Of a stretch of DNA of 64,000 nucleotides, positions 8,423-17,196 are shown one piece after another. Positions within the stretch are counted from its first letter, which is position 1. Each line of letters starts with the position of its first letter. The stretch is from an uncultured Lachnospiraceae bacterium (GTDB lineage: Bacteria; Bacillota; Clostridia; Lachnospirales; Lachnospiraceae), in assembly GCA_910577655.1 (NCBI GenBank), contig CAJTOW010000001.1:1-64000 (forward strand), given 5' to 3'. The notes under the pieces are model-generated. The model did not search any database. It was not told the DNA's origin and saw only the letters and a program-made list of their open reading frames with translations. The position numbers and the translations under genes were made by a program.

Positions 8423-9529
8423 TCAGGCCCAGTACTGTTGTAAATAACTTTCTGCTTCATCATTCTTCAGGTGATATTTTCCAATCACCCTGTCCAGGGT
8501 CTCTTGTCTGGAACACTGAAGCGTCTGGCAAGTCTCAATCAGGACAGCCACGCCCTCTATGCGGCACTTTTCTTCGACTATTTTATCAGCCATTTCGTTT
8601 GCCATCTTGTTTGCCATTTCGTTTGCCATCTTGTTTGCCATTTCGTTTGCCATCTTGTTTGCCATTTCACTTGCCATCTCAGCAGCTCTCACTTCAAGCC
8701 GTTCCTCAAGCAAGGCATCCAAGAACCAGCATGCATTGGTCTCTTCCTGTTTTGTTGCTTGTACCATCTGTTTTTTCACCTCCCCATAGCGTTTGTCTCC
8801 AAAAAATATTTTGAAGAAATCAAGTAATTCTGCAACATGATCCCATCTCTTTGTATTATACTTTAAAGACTTCACATTTCCAAGTCTTTTTGCCCTGAAA
8901 AACTCAGCTACAATCCGGAAATCACTCTGGAAAAGGCTTATTTCCTCCTCCTTGAGAAAAGCCACCTGGACCAGATTGATCGGATAGTCCGGCACGAAAC
9001 ATTTCAGGTTTTCCGGGAGATCCAGCATACCGTGCAGGGTTGTCGGCCCGCTCCATGGCTCCGTGCCAAAATACAGAACCAGCGTGACTACCGGACAGAG
9101 TTTCTGATCCGGCCACAATTCTGCAGTATAATCCGCCTCGCGGCCCTGCTCCTTGTTTTTTATTTTTTCCTTCCGGATGTTCCAGTCATAGGTACTGAAA
9201 TCATAGCCCATAACCCGTACTGGCATAACGTTGCTGATATGGGTCTGGTTCTCCAGTCCGTATACCCGGATCTCGACACCATGTTCCGTATCGAATTTCA
9301 GAATGTCCCTGTTTTTCTGGCCCAGCTTCCCGTCTGCCGCCTTGAAAACACTGGTCGTGGGACCATCCCGGAGGTTTTCCGGTTTTACCACGGATGCTCC
9401 CCGGTATACCAGGACATTGACAATGTCGGCAAAGACATCCTCATAGTCCTCCAGCAGTTTCTCCGCCGAATCAGGTCCTGACCTGCGGACAATTGTCTTT
9501 TCTTTTACTTCTTCGTTTTTAACAGACAT
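8423..9529 (-). CDS. Rpn/PD-(D/E)XK nuclease-family transposase-like protein
   Basis: A 368-residue protein of the Rpn (recombination-promoting nuclease) / PDDEXK-nuclease transposase group common in Lachnospiraceae. The N-terminal half has the nuclease-like segment (DRDILKFD-type strand near 75-80, HGVEIRVYGLENQT near 82-95, then YTAELWPDQKLCPVVTLVLYFG). The central part ends in a helical region (LLDFFKIFFGDKRY), and the C-terminal part holds a coiled-coil-like repeat of MANEMANK units followed by an XRE-like tail (ETLDRVIGKYHL). The repeat is encoded by 24-bp tandem units at 8589-8684 and varies easily by slippage. The start at 9529 has AGGAGGAAAGATGTC-like spacing. I do not see flanking inverted repeats, so it is probably a resident gene, not an IS. 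Confidence 0.75.
   Translation of the reverse strand: MSVKNEEVKEKTIVRRSGPDSAEKLLEDYEDVFADIVNVLVYRGASVVKPENLRDGPTTSVFKAADGKLGQKNRDILKFDTEHGVEIRVYGLENQTHISNVMPVRVMGYDFSTYDWNIRKEKIKNKEQGREADYTAELWPDQKLCPVVTLVLYFGTEPWSGPTTLHGMLDLPENLKCFVPDYPINLVQVAFLKEEEISLFQSDFRIVAEFFRAKRLGNVKSLKYNTKRWDHVAELLDFFKIFFGDKRYGEVKKQMVQATKQEETNACWFLDALLEERLEVRAAEMASEMANKMANEMANKMANEMANKMANEMADKIVEEKCRIEGVAVLIETCQTLQCSRQETLDRVIGKYHLKNDEAESYLQQYWA
8589..8684. repeat. 24-bp tandem repeat in the Rpn-type gene
   Basis: Three perfect units (GCCATTTCGTTTGCCATCTT plus GTTT) at 8589-8612, 8613-8636 and 8637-8660, and a fourth degenerate unit at 8661-8684. It encodes MANEMANK repeats on the minus strand and keeps the frame. Confidence 0.85.
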
Positions 9530-9975
9530 CTTTCCTCCTGATGTTTTTCCTGCGCTCCCGGAATCCCACCATACCTGGAACGTGGGATGATTAAATCCCC
9601 AGTCCCTGGCGGAAAATCTGCCGCAAAGGCAGATGCGGGGAGACTCCTGGAATACACGTTGAAAATCGTCCCTGGATATCCAGCCGAAAAGACAGATGCA
9701 TAAAATGTCAGGGAGCGGTTTTCCATCTTTTTGTACAGCCTATAAAGTTAACGGGTAACATTTCAAGAACATTTACGAAGACTGCGGACAGTGCAAAGAA
9801 AACGAAAGATCAGACCTGGCTGCACTGCAAAATGCGGCAAAACGTAATGTACTGGAACCACTGGCAGAACTGCCAGGAATACCCCGGACAGATAGATCCG
9901 GGAAATGTGTTTATATAATAACACAGTCCATGGAAAAATGCAAGCCAATATTACTATTCATCTTCAATAAGTCTT

Positions 9976-10005
9976 TTGGCCAAGTCTTCAAAAATCTGTT
10001 ATACT
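9976..10005 (+). promoter_or_regulatory. Sigma-70-type promoter candidate for the IS4-type transposase
   Basis: TTGGCC (9976-9981), an 18-base spacer, TATACT (10000-10005), 41 bases before the start. In the rest of the 517-base gap 9530-10046 I see only small palindromes (for example TGGCAGAACTGCCA near 9858) and no gene or confident IS end. Confidence 0.5.
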
Positions 10006-10046
10006 AATGGTGAATTTCTATCTATATATCAAAGCAGAGGTGGCTT

Positions 10047-11429
10047 ATGATTCTGATATGTCGAAAAGATAAGGAAAAGGTCTACGAAGCGATTCGCGCG
10101 GGAAAAATAGATACAGCTGAAATGTCATTTCCAAACCTAATAGATGACATCCTCCTTATTATGAAAAAACAAGGTCTTACGGACCTTCTCGCGCAGGCTC
10201 TGACGGACAAACGCAGAGACAACAGCCATATCCCTTTCCATATCCTTCTGTGCCTTGCTGTTGCTGCCAAACTCAAATGCAAGACCAGCCTTACGGATGT
10301 CCCTTTTGCCGTAACGGAAGCGGAACTCCTGGCCGAACTGGGCTGGAATATTTGGGATAATGAGCGGGATGTAAATGAAGGACTTTTTTCAGAAAGCGTG
10401 ATGCGCAAGCTCCTTGCCAAATACAAAAGTGAGGAATGGGTCTCCTTCTATAACGATTATGTACAGAAACATCTAATAAAAAAACTCGATATCCAGCCAT
10501 GTGTCCACATACTGGACTGCACAAAGATCCTTGTTAACCTGGACAATGAAAATTATGAAAATTCTTCTGTAGTAAAGATAGATGGGGAAAACATGCGCGG
10601 ATATAAACTGGGTGTTTTAAGAGGTGTCCTGGATGATTCAGGGATAGCGGAAGAAGTCGTGTTTGGCACACTTAAGACCCATGATATGGAACAATGCAGA
10701 CAGATGCTTACGAACACTTCCTGCTTTCATGAACATGATATTCTGATTAATGACAGGGGCTTCCTGTCACGAGAGATGACGAACTATTTAAAGACCGTTC
10801 GCAAAGTAGACACTTACATACCTGCAAAGGAGAATATGATCCTCTACCAGGATGCCGTGAAACTGGCCACCACCAGCGGGAAATGGCAGAAGCATCCCAA
10901 CCCCAAAAGGAAGGAACAGGAGATCCAACTGGTGACAGGCGTGGGTCCATTATGGGAAAGTGATGAGCCGGAAAAGGATGTCCCCATAAATGCCTGTGTT
11001 GTGCATGATAAAAAAACAGATAACTATTTTGTATTTATGACGACAGACACCAGCAGGACAGCCCGTCAGATCATAAATACCTACGAACTGCGTCCGGAAA
11101 TAGAAGAGGATTTCCGCCAGATGAAGGATTTCTGGAAGCTGGAAGATTTTAAAAGTACGAAGTACAACTATATCACTTATCACATCATCATGACACTGGT
11201 GGGATACCTTTATTTCCAAATATACAAGAACCTGGACGAAGGAAAAAGATATTCAGGGAAATCCCTTCCGGTCGTAGTGAAAAACTACAAGGAAACCAGG
11301 CCAAAGGCCGTCATCCTATATGCTGGACAGTATTTTGGTATCTTTTCCTTCCTTGAATTCCTGCAGATCTATGCAGAATGCACTTTAGAAGTACGACGAC
11401 TTCTTGATCCGATCCTGGCTAAAGTATAG
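10047..11429 (+). mobile_element. IS4-type DDE transposase gene, apparently intact
   Basis: A 460-residue DDE transposase. The acidic residues are D157 (HILDCTKI), D236 (ILINDRGF) and E353 in the family signature Y346-(2)-R349-(3)-E353-(6)-K360, which is complete, so the enzyme could be active. The RBS is GCAGAGGTGG upstream of ATG 10047. The terminal inverted repeats and target duplication could not be recognised. The right side holds an 11-bp stem at 11431-11458. The gene is flanked on the left by the Rpn-type gene and on the right by a small nuclease-like gene, a cargo-like neighbourhood. Confidence 0.87.
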
Positions 11430-11430
11430 C

Positions 11431-11458
11431 AGGCTTTTGGGGTTATTCCCAAAAGCCT
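11431..11458 (+). terminator. Hairpin after the transposase gene
   Basis: AGGCTTTTGGG / CCCAAAAGCCT, 11 bp, 6-base loop, directly after the stop codon. The T-run is poor, so termination is only likely. Confidence 0.5.
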
Positions 11459-11547
11459 AATTGAAGAAAATCAAAATCATGGCTTGACAAGACGGAAGAA
11501 ATGGATTATTCTTAATAATAAGAAATGGGTTTTCACCGTACATCTTG

Positions 11548-12066
11548 TTACGGCTTGCTCGTTTCTTTTTTTACTGCTAAAAGGTCATATAGGTATTTTT
11601 TGTTGTTTTCGGCATGGTTGACCAGTAGTCGGGCATGGAAAATGTTGTATCTGACGAGTACATTTTCCTCATATACCGGAAGGGCAAAACGGACATCATA
11701 TCTATACCAGCCGTATTTGGCATTTTTATTGTGCTTTTCCTTGCGATTTTCTTCAAAAGCCGGATGAGATGCTATCTGGATCAGTTCTGGTATTGCAGTA
11801 GCGGCATTTGCCTTCGCTTTTGCATTCGCACCCTTAAGGCTTTTCCGGCTCTCCGATTCTGTGTATTCTTCAGGCAGTTCACTTCCAATAAAAATATGCT
11901 CTGCATTTTCGGTGATTTCATAATAGTCCCCGACATATCCTTCAAGATATTGCTTTACATCATCCCAGTCAATCTGCCGTTTCCCTTTGAAACGGATATC
12001 GTTGATCAAGACGAGTTTTTTACCGTCGGCATCAGTTATGATGTTTACACTTCTGTTTTCAATCAT
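11548..12066 (-). CDS. Small protein with a BECR-type (Barnase/EndoU/RelE-like) nuclease end
   Basis: A 172-residue protein. The N-terminal part (about 1-55) is a mixed alpha/beta segment (VNIITDADGKKLVLINDIRFKG) with no recognised family. The middle is Ala/Lys-rich and helical (about 70-95). The C-terminal 60 residues, with RYDVRFALP..., YNIFHARLLVNHA and YLYDLLAVKKETSKP, closely resemble the phage-type Barnase-EndoU-ColicinE5/D-RelE (PBECR) domain, which usually ends in YLYDI-x-KKET. This would make it an RNase-like effector or a leftover of a phage head/polymorphic toxin gene. No antitoxin-like gene is beside it. The family call is from memory of the motif and is uncertain. Confidence 0.5.
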   Translation of the reverse strand: MIENRSVNIITDADGKKLVLINDIRFKGKRQIDWDDVKQYLEGYVGDYYEITENAEHIFIGSELPEEYTESESRKSLKGANAKAKANAATAIPELIQIASHPAFEENRKEKHNKNAKYGWYRYDVRFALPVYEENVLVRYNIFHARLLVNHAENNKKYLYDLLAVKKETSKP

Positions 12067-12231
12067 CTTTGTTATTCCCTTTTTCTTGACTGTTGATTTA
12101 TAGACATTAAACGGACTCTTTCTGCTCTTTTGTTACATCATCTAATGTAATACTTTCTATGATTATAAACAGTTACTTGTTGCTGGTCAAGCTGTTTACT
12201 GTTCTTTTTCTTTCGCACTTTCCCTTCGCTA

Positions 12232-12257
12232 TAACAGTTCAGGGGTGTGAACTGTTA
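12232..12257. repeat. Palindrome family A copy
   Basis: TAACAGTTCA, 6-base loop, TGAACTGTTA: a perfect 10-bp stem upstream of the surface protein promoter. Confidence 0.65.
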
Positions 12258-12287
12258 CAAGGGATAACCAGGATACGGCAGAAAACA

Positions 12288-12316
12288 TTGATTTTTAACT
12301 GCCGAAGTAATATAAT
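12288..12316 (+). promoter_or_regulatory. Sigma-70 promoter of the surface protein gene
   Basis: TTGATT (12288-12293), a 17-base spacer, TATAAT (12311-12316). A CGGCAG...CTGCCG pair spans the -35 side and could be an operator. The ~75-base leader holds a CAACCCG/CGGGTTG hairpin (about 12341-12367). Confidence 0.65.
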
Positions 12317-12399
12317 GTAACTGCCCTCACAAGGGACGCAACCCGGATATTCTGTAATCGGGTTGAACTATAATGTGTTTAGCAGGAAGGAGGTTAAGC

Positions 12400-15300
12400 A
12401 TGAATTGGAAGTGGAAACGGAAATGGCTGATTTCGCTGGCAGTTACCTGCTCTATGGTGATTTCCAGTGTAGGGACAGCAGCAGCGACTGAGCCGGCCGG
12501 CCCCACGGTAACAATGGACACCGGATCAGTGACTGGACTGGATACCGAAGAGAAGGATGAATCGGATACCAGGGAGGCGAATGCTCCGGACGCCGGAGAA
12601 GCAGCGGATCCAGATAGTGGAGAGATGACAGATCCGGATACCGGAGAGGCGAATGATTCGGACATTGGAGAAGCAGCGGATCCGGATAGTGGAGAGGTGA
12701 CAGATCCGGATACCGGAGAGGCGAATGATTCGGACACTGGAGAAGCAGCGGATCCGAATGATGGAGAAGCGGCAGATCCGGACACTGGAGAAGCAGATGC
12801 TCCGGACAGCGGAGAAACATCGGACCCGGATGATGGAGAAGCGGCAGATCCGGACACTGGAGAAGCAGAAGCTCCGGACAGCGGAGAAACATCGGACCCG
12901 GATGACGGAGAAGCGACAGATCCGGACACGGGAGCAGCAGAAGCTCCGGACAGCGGAGAAGCAGCGGATCCGGATGACGGAGAAGCGACAGATCCGGACG
13001 CGGGAGCAGCAGAAGCTCCGGACAACGGAGAAATAGCGGATCCGGATGCCGGAGATACGGACATTCCGGACAACGGAGAAGCGGCAGATCCAGATACCGG
13101 GGAAGGGGATGATCTGCCTGGAGATTCCGATGGCGAATTGTCTGCTGATCCCGAAAATCCTGATGGCAAGCCGTCTGCAGATCTCACACCCGATACCCAT
13201 CAGCACAGCTGGTCTGTGGAATGGAGCTATGACGAAATCGGTCACTGGCATGAGTGTGACGGGGAAGACTGTCCTATAACTGACAGCAGCGAAATGGATG
13301 GTTACGCCCAGCACACCTATGGTGAGGACAATGTATGTACCCAGTGTGGATACTTTGAGCCGGTCAACCAGCTTGCCAGAGCCGCCGCAGGAGATATCCC
13401 CACCTACCAGGAGGCCTATGAGGAGATGGTTGCCTTAAAGGAAGAGTATCCTGAAGGAATGATCTGGACGAATTTTACACCTTACGGGAGTGATGGCCCT
13501 CTTGGTGACGCCTATGTCTGGAAAGGCGGAAAAATATATGGGGCAAGCAGCGGTGTGGGCTGCATGGCTTTCGCTTTCATTCTCAGCGATGCGGCCTTTG
13601 GCAGTTTGCCGGCAAGAGCTGTCACAAAGGGCAGTTTTACATTTGATGATGTGAAGGTCGGTGATATCCTGCGGGTAAGGAACAACAGCCACAGTGTGAT
13701 CGTGCTGCAGAAAAGCGCAGCAGGCGTGGTAATCGCCGAAGCCAACTACAACAAGACCGTTCACTGGGGACGCGTCATGAGCAAATCGGAGGTTTTAGCC
13801 GCAGACTTTATCATTACGCGTTATCCCAAGGGGTATGCTCCTCTGGATGATCCTGATGATGAAGAGCTGGTCCAGGATGGGACGGTCGGAAGCCTGAACT
13901 GGACACTGACCAATGCAGGAGTGCTGACGATCTCCGGCAAGGGAGCGATCCCGGATTTCTCCGCAGGAGATCCTTTGCCCTGGGACGAATACAGCGCCGA
14001 TGTCATCATCAATACCATTATCATTGAGAAGGGCGTAACGGGCATAGGAGACTATGCGTTCTGTGGAAGTGAGGCTCTCAGTGTATATATTCCTGATGGT
14101 GTGACGAATATTGGTGAGGGCGCTTTTAAAGGGTCATCACTGATTTCTGTAACGATCCCCGGCACTGTTGTAGATATTGGAAACAATGCTTTCCATGATT
14201 GTGCGAATCTCACTTCTGTGACGGTATCCGAAGGAGTGGAAACCATTGGGGACAATGCTTTTCGGGGCTGTACGACCTTGGCCTATATCGATTTTCCAGC
14301 AAGTATCACATCGGTAGGCGCAGGAGCATTTATGAGCTGTGAGAAGATGAAAAGTGTGAGATTTATGCCTGGCAGCGGGACAGTAACGCTGGGGGATGGC
14401 TTGTTTGCGGAGTGTTGGGGCTTGACAAGTGTAACACTGCCCCAGACGGCAGACCGCATCAGTAACGAAATGTTCTCATCTTGCACTTCCCTTCCCTCGC
14501 TGTATATTCCGGCAAGTGTAAAAGAAATTGGGGAAAATCCGTTTACCTCGTGCATACACCTAAAGTATATATACTTTGGCGGCAGTGAGGCGGAATGGAA
14601 AGCCATATCAAATGTGTATCTGGAAGCATCCCTGAAGTCTACAGGAACAACCGTGGTTTACAATGCCGAATTTGACGATCCCTTCGCTTCAGACCCCAAT
14701 GACCCAGGGGATTTTAAGCCTGATGAGGGTGTAACGGATCCGTCCGACCCGGATGACGGGAATGATAACAACGATCCTGATGACAGTGAGAATACCCACA
14801 AGCACAGCTGGTCTGCAGCCTGGAGCCATGACGAAACCAGCCACTGGCACGAGTGCGTCGCCGGCTGTTCTGTAACAGACAACCGGAAGAAAGACGGTTA
14901 CGGCGCCCACACCTATGGCGGCTGGATCATTGATGTAAATGCGACGGCCTCCCGAAGCGGCAGCAGGCACAGGGACTGCACGGTCTGTCAGTATCGCCAG
15001 ACTGAGCGTATCCCGGCAACCGGTTCTTCAGGCGGTTCCAGCGGAGGTTCCGACAGCTCCGGCAGCTCTAGCGACAGCTCCGGCAGTTCCAGCGGCAGCT
15101 CCAGCGACAGCTCCGGAAGCTCCAGTGCATCGGACACCACGGTTTCTACCACGGTTGAACATTTACCAGACGGTTCCAGCATCACAACCATGACACAGAA
15201 AGACGGAACCGTCGCTACGGTTACTACAGATGCTGCCGGCAGGGTAGAGACGAAAGTCAATGTATCCGCTTCAGCGGTTACCACTGCCCGACAGAGCGGG

Positions 15301-16065
15301 GGAGCTGTTTCTCTGCCTGTCCCGGCGGTTCCGGCTGTCCGGGATGTGGCGTCGGCTCCGGCGATCACAGTTTACACTGGCAATGAGGCGGTAAAAGTGG
15401 CAATTCCTGTTGTCACACCTACTGCTGGCACTGTAGCAGTTATCATCCATGAGGATGGCACAACAGAGGTGGTGAAAGCATCTGTTCCCACAACCGATAC
15501 GGTTGTAACTCCTCTGCCTGATGGGGCCACGGTGAAAATCGTGGACAACAGCAGGAGTTTCCAGGATGTTCCTGTCGGGAGCCAGTTTGAGGATGCCATC
15601 ACTTTTGTCTCTGCCAGAGATTTATTCTATGGTACAACAGCAACAGCCTTTGCTCCCCAGGAACCCATGACTTATGCTATGGTGATGACGGCTCTGGCCC
15701 GTTTCGACGGTGCAGAGACTGGCGGCGGCATAACATGGTATGAAAAGAGCATGGAATGGGCAAAGGCGCGCGGAATCAGTAATGGAGCCAGTCTGGACAG
15801 CAATATCGTCTGTGAGGAGCTGATTACAGTTCTCTGGAAATATATGGGCTCGCCTGTGTCAGTGGCCGGACCGGCCGGTTATGTGTATACCGGTCAGACC
15901 AGCGATTCTCAGGCAGCCGCCGCCATGGGCTGGGCCATGAAAAACGGGATTGTCAGCGGCTTCGAAAACGGAAGTCCGGATCCCCAGGGGCAAATCACCC
16001 GCGCCCAGGCAGCACAGATAATCATGAATCTGGTTAAAACAGTCACTCTTAATCCTGTAAAGTAA
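12400..16065 (+). CDS. Large SLH-anchored surface protein with acidic repeats, a CHAP/NlpC-like domain and BspA-type LRRs
   Basis: A 1221-residue secreted protein. It has a signal peptide (about 1-32), a highly acidic repeat region of 8-residue units like EAADPDSG (about 55-240), and a His/Cys/Trp module (HSW...HWHEC, about 268-320) that recurs at about 800-870. At about 335-477 comes a papain-like/CHAP or NlpC-type domain with Cys in GVGCMAFAF, His in NSHSVIVLQ and Asn in EANYNK. BspA-type LRR_5 repeats (IGDYAFCG, IGEGAFKG, IGNNAFHD, IGDNAFRG, VGAGAFMS) follow at about 487-757, then a Gly/Ser-rich linker (about 877-910) and C-terminal S-layer homology repeats (about 1050-1221) for cell-wall attachment. 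The ATG at 12400 follows AAGGAGG; an upstream ATG at 12373 has none. It has its own promoter at 12288-12316. It probably acts in wall remodelling or adhesion; the target is unknown. Confidence 0.87.
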   Translation: MNWKWKRKWLISLAVTCSMVISSVGTAAATEPAGPTVTMDTGSVTGLDTEEKDESDTREANAPDAGEAADPDSGEMTDPDTGEANDSDIGEAADPDSGEVTDPDTGEANDSDTGEAADPNDGEAADPDTGEADAPDSGETSDPDDGEAADPDTGEAEAPDSGETSDPDDGEATDPDTGAAEAPDSGEAADPDDGEATDPDAGAAEAPDNGEIADPDAGDTDIPDNGEAADPDTGEGDDLPGDSDGELSADPENPDGKPSADLTPDTHQHSWSVEWSYDEIGHWHECDGEDCPITDSSEMDGYAQHTYGEDNVCTQCGYFEPVNQLARAAAGDIPTYQEAYEEMVALKEEYPEGMIWTNFTPYGSDGPLGDAYVWKGGKIYGASSGVGCMAFAFILSDAAFGSLPARAVTKGSFTFDDVKVGDILRVRNNSHSVIVLQKSAAGVVIAEANYNKTVHWGRVMSKSEVLAADFIITRYPKGYAPLDDPDDEELVQDGTVGSLNWTLTNAGVLTISGKGAIPDFSAGDPLPWDEYSADVIINTIIIEKGVTGIGDYAFCGSEALSVYIPDGVTNIGEGAFKGSSLISVTIPGTVVDIGNNAFHDCANLTSVTVSEGVETIGDNAFRGCTTLAYIDFPASITSVGAGAFMSCEKMKSVRFMPGSGTVTLGDGLFAECWGLTSVTLPQTADRISNEMFSSCTSLPSLYIPASVKEIGENPFTSCIHLKYIYFGGSEAEWKAISNVYLEASLKSTGTTVVYNAEFDDPFASDPNDPGDFKPDEGVTDPSDPDDGNDNNDPDDSENTHKHSWSAAWSHDETSHWHECVAGCSVTDNRKKDGYGAHTYGGWIIDVNATASRSGSRHRDCTVCQYRQTERIPATGSSGGSSGGSDSSGSSSDSSGSSSGSSSDSSGSSSASDTTVSTTVEHLPDGSSITTMTQKDGTVATVTTDAAGRVETKVNVSASAVTTARQSGGAVSLPVPAVPAVRDVASAPAITVYTGNEAVKVAIPVVTPTAGTVAVIIHEDGTTEVVKASVPTTDTVVTPLPDGATVKIVDNSRSFQDVPVGSQFEDAITFVSARDLFYGTTATAFAPQEPMTYAMVMTALARFDGAETGGGITWYEKSMEWAKARGISNGASLDSNIVCEELITVLWKYMGSPVSVAGPAGYVYTGQTSDSQAAAAMGWAMKNGIVSGFENGSPDPQGQITRAQAAQIIMNLVKTVTLNPVK
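12590..13105. repeat. 24-bp tandem repeat encoding acidic DPDxGE units
   Basis: About twenty imperfect 24-bp units (GATCCGGAYANYGGAGAAGC-like), partly arranged as 72-bp higher-order units in the first third (EAADPDSGE-TDPDTGEAND). They keep the reading frame of the surface protein gene. Confidence 0.8.
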
Positions 16066-16129
16066 ACCTTCATGTCTGTCAGCAGACATCATCATGAATG
16101 AAAGAGGGTCTACTGTGAAGGAACAGGGG

Positions 16130-16226
16130 GCCGCAGAAAGAGGAATCCATACAATATATGGTGTCAATGATTTGCAGATCATTACTGTATATTGCGGGAT
16201 CACTTTTCCTGCGGCACCTCTTTTTT
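16130..16226 (+). terminator. Long structured hairpin with T-run after the surface protein gene
   Basis: Nested pairs: GCCGCAG (16130-16136) with CTGCGGC (16209-16215), ATCC with GGAT, CAATATA with TATATTG, AATGA with TCATT, then ACCTC and six T. It is a rod of about 86 nt, longer than a normal terminator. A small ATGTCTG/CAGACAT hairpin lies at 16072-16089. No gene is seen in the rest of 16066-16456. Confidence 0.5.
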
Positions 16227-16456
16227 GTTATGTGCAGAAGCCTGAAGGTGGCGACGTGGTATGTATTTATTAAAAATATCAAATTAATTCCAGACTTTAA
16301 AATAAAGGGTAAACCTGGTTCTGTAACGGAAGAACATGCGAAAATAACAAGGGATAATTCCGGACCATGTCTTCCATAATAAAAAATGTAAACTGACAAC
16401 TGTCCAGAGGGCCTGAACGGCTGCAGGGAGCGATACTATACCACCGGGAGGCATCT

Positions 16457-17074
16457 ATGATTGAACCAGTACCCATGATCCATGAGAGAAAAAAGACGAT
16501 CCTGAGCCGTCTTCTGGACCTGGCGGCTTATCTGCTGATCCCCTTTCTCACAATTCATTTTGTCAAGGGGAGCAACTGGTTTACTACGAATTTCTCGGTG
16601 CTCGGCAATGGCCCGCAGAAGCAAAATGATTTTGCTTTCTGGGGGCTTTTTGTAGGTGTGTACTTTTTTACGATTCTGGAGATCATTGCGGGGTATTTGG
16701 CTTTGCCGCCCAGAAGTACTTTTTTAATTCCCGTGTCTCTGCTTCTTCTGACCTGCGCCATCACCACACCTTATCTGCCGGAGGTATTTCCTTTAAAGTC
16801 CTTTCTCCATGTGGTTTTTGCGTTTTTGTCTGCAGTCTGCCTTTCCTTATTTTTAGGAATCCTGGTGTGGAGGCTTGGCCGGACTGCTCCGGTGCAGTTT
16901 AAGCTGTTTCGGGCCGGACTGCTCCTGATCTTTATGTGCAGCGGGCTGCTGCTGGCTGTGGCGGGGATCATCAGCAGCGCCCTGGAAATTTTTTTCACCA
17001 TATCTATGTCTGTGTTCTGCAGGAGACTGGAGCGTAAGCTGTGGCTGCTGCAGAAACCGGCGGCAGGGTACTGA
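16457..17074 (+). CDS. DUF998-family integral membrane protein
   Basis: A 205-residue protein with about six membrane segments (about 20-40, 60-82, 90-108, 118-138, 150-172, 172-190). The family is uncharacterised; the layout and the FSxLGNGPQKQNDFAFWGLF segment fit DUF998-like proteins. The RBS GGGAGG is 7 bases before ATG 16457. It stands alone between the surface protein and the helicase gene, and no function is suggested by its neighbours. Confidence 0.7.
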   Translation: MIEPVPMIHERKKTILSRLLDLAAYLLIPFLTIHFVKGSNWFTTNFSVLGNGPQKQNDFAFWGLFVGVYFFTILEIIAGYLALPPRSTFLIPVSLLLLTCAITTPYLPEVFPLKSFLHVVFAFLSAVCLSLFLGILVWRLGRTAPVQFKLFRAGLLLIFMCSGLLLAVAGIISSALEIFFTISMSVFCRRLERKLWLLQKPAAGY

Positions 17075-17123
17075 ATGATTATGGATGTTGTCTGGGATGA
17101 TGAATTGGGATGGTATCAGGTTA

Positions 17124-17152
17124 TTGAAAGTAACGGGAAAAACAGATATACT
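17124..17152 (+). promoter_or_regulatory. Sigma-70 promoter of the PHP-UvrD helicase gene
   Basis: TTGAAA (17124-17129), a 17-base spacer, TATACT (17147-17152), followed by CAGGAGAAAGCAT before the start at 17197. Confidence 0.65.
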
Positions 17153-17196
17153 AAAATACAGAGGTAATTGTTCAATTTTCATTCAGGAGAAAGCAT

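Noticed and set aside
8471..8827. Plus-strand frames of 76-146 residues with FAILFAISFAIL repeats
   Set aside because: They are the reverse reading of the 24-bp tandem repeat in the Rpn-type gene.
10047..11429. A full composite transposon around the IS4-type gene with the Rpn and BECR genes as cargo
   Set aside because: No matching terminal inverted repeats or target duplications could be found on either side.
12317..12399. Riboswitch-like leader (GGGACGCAACCCGG) before the surface protein
   Set aside because: It shares only a short GGACGCA string with the c-di-GMP-I class; the three-way junction and the first conserved loop are missing.
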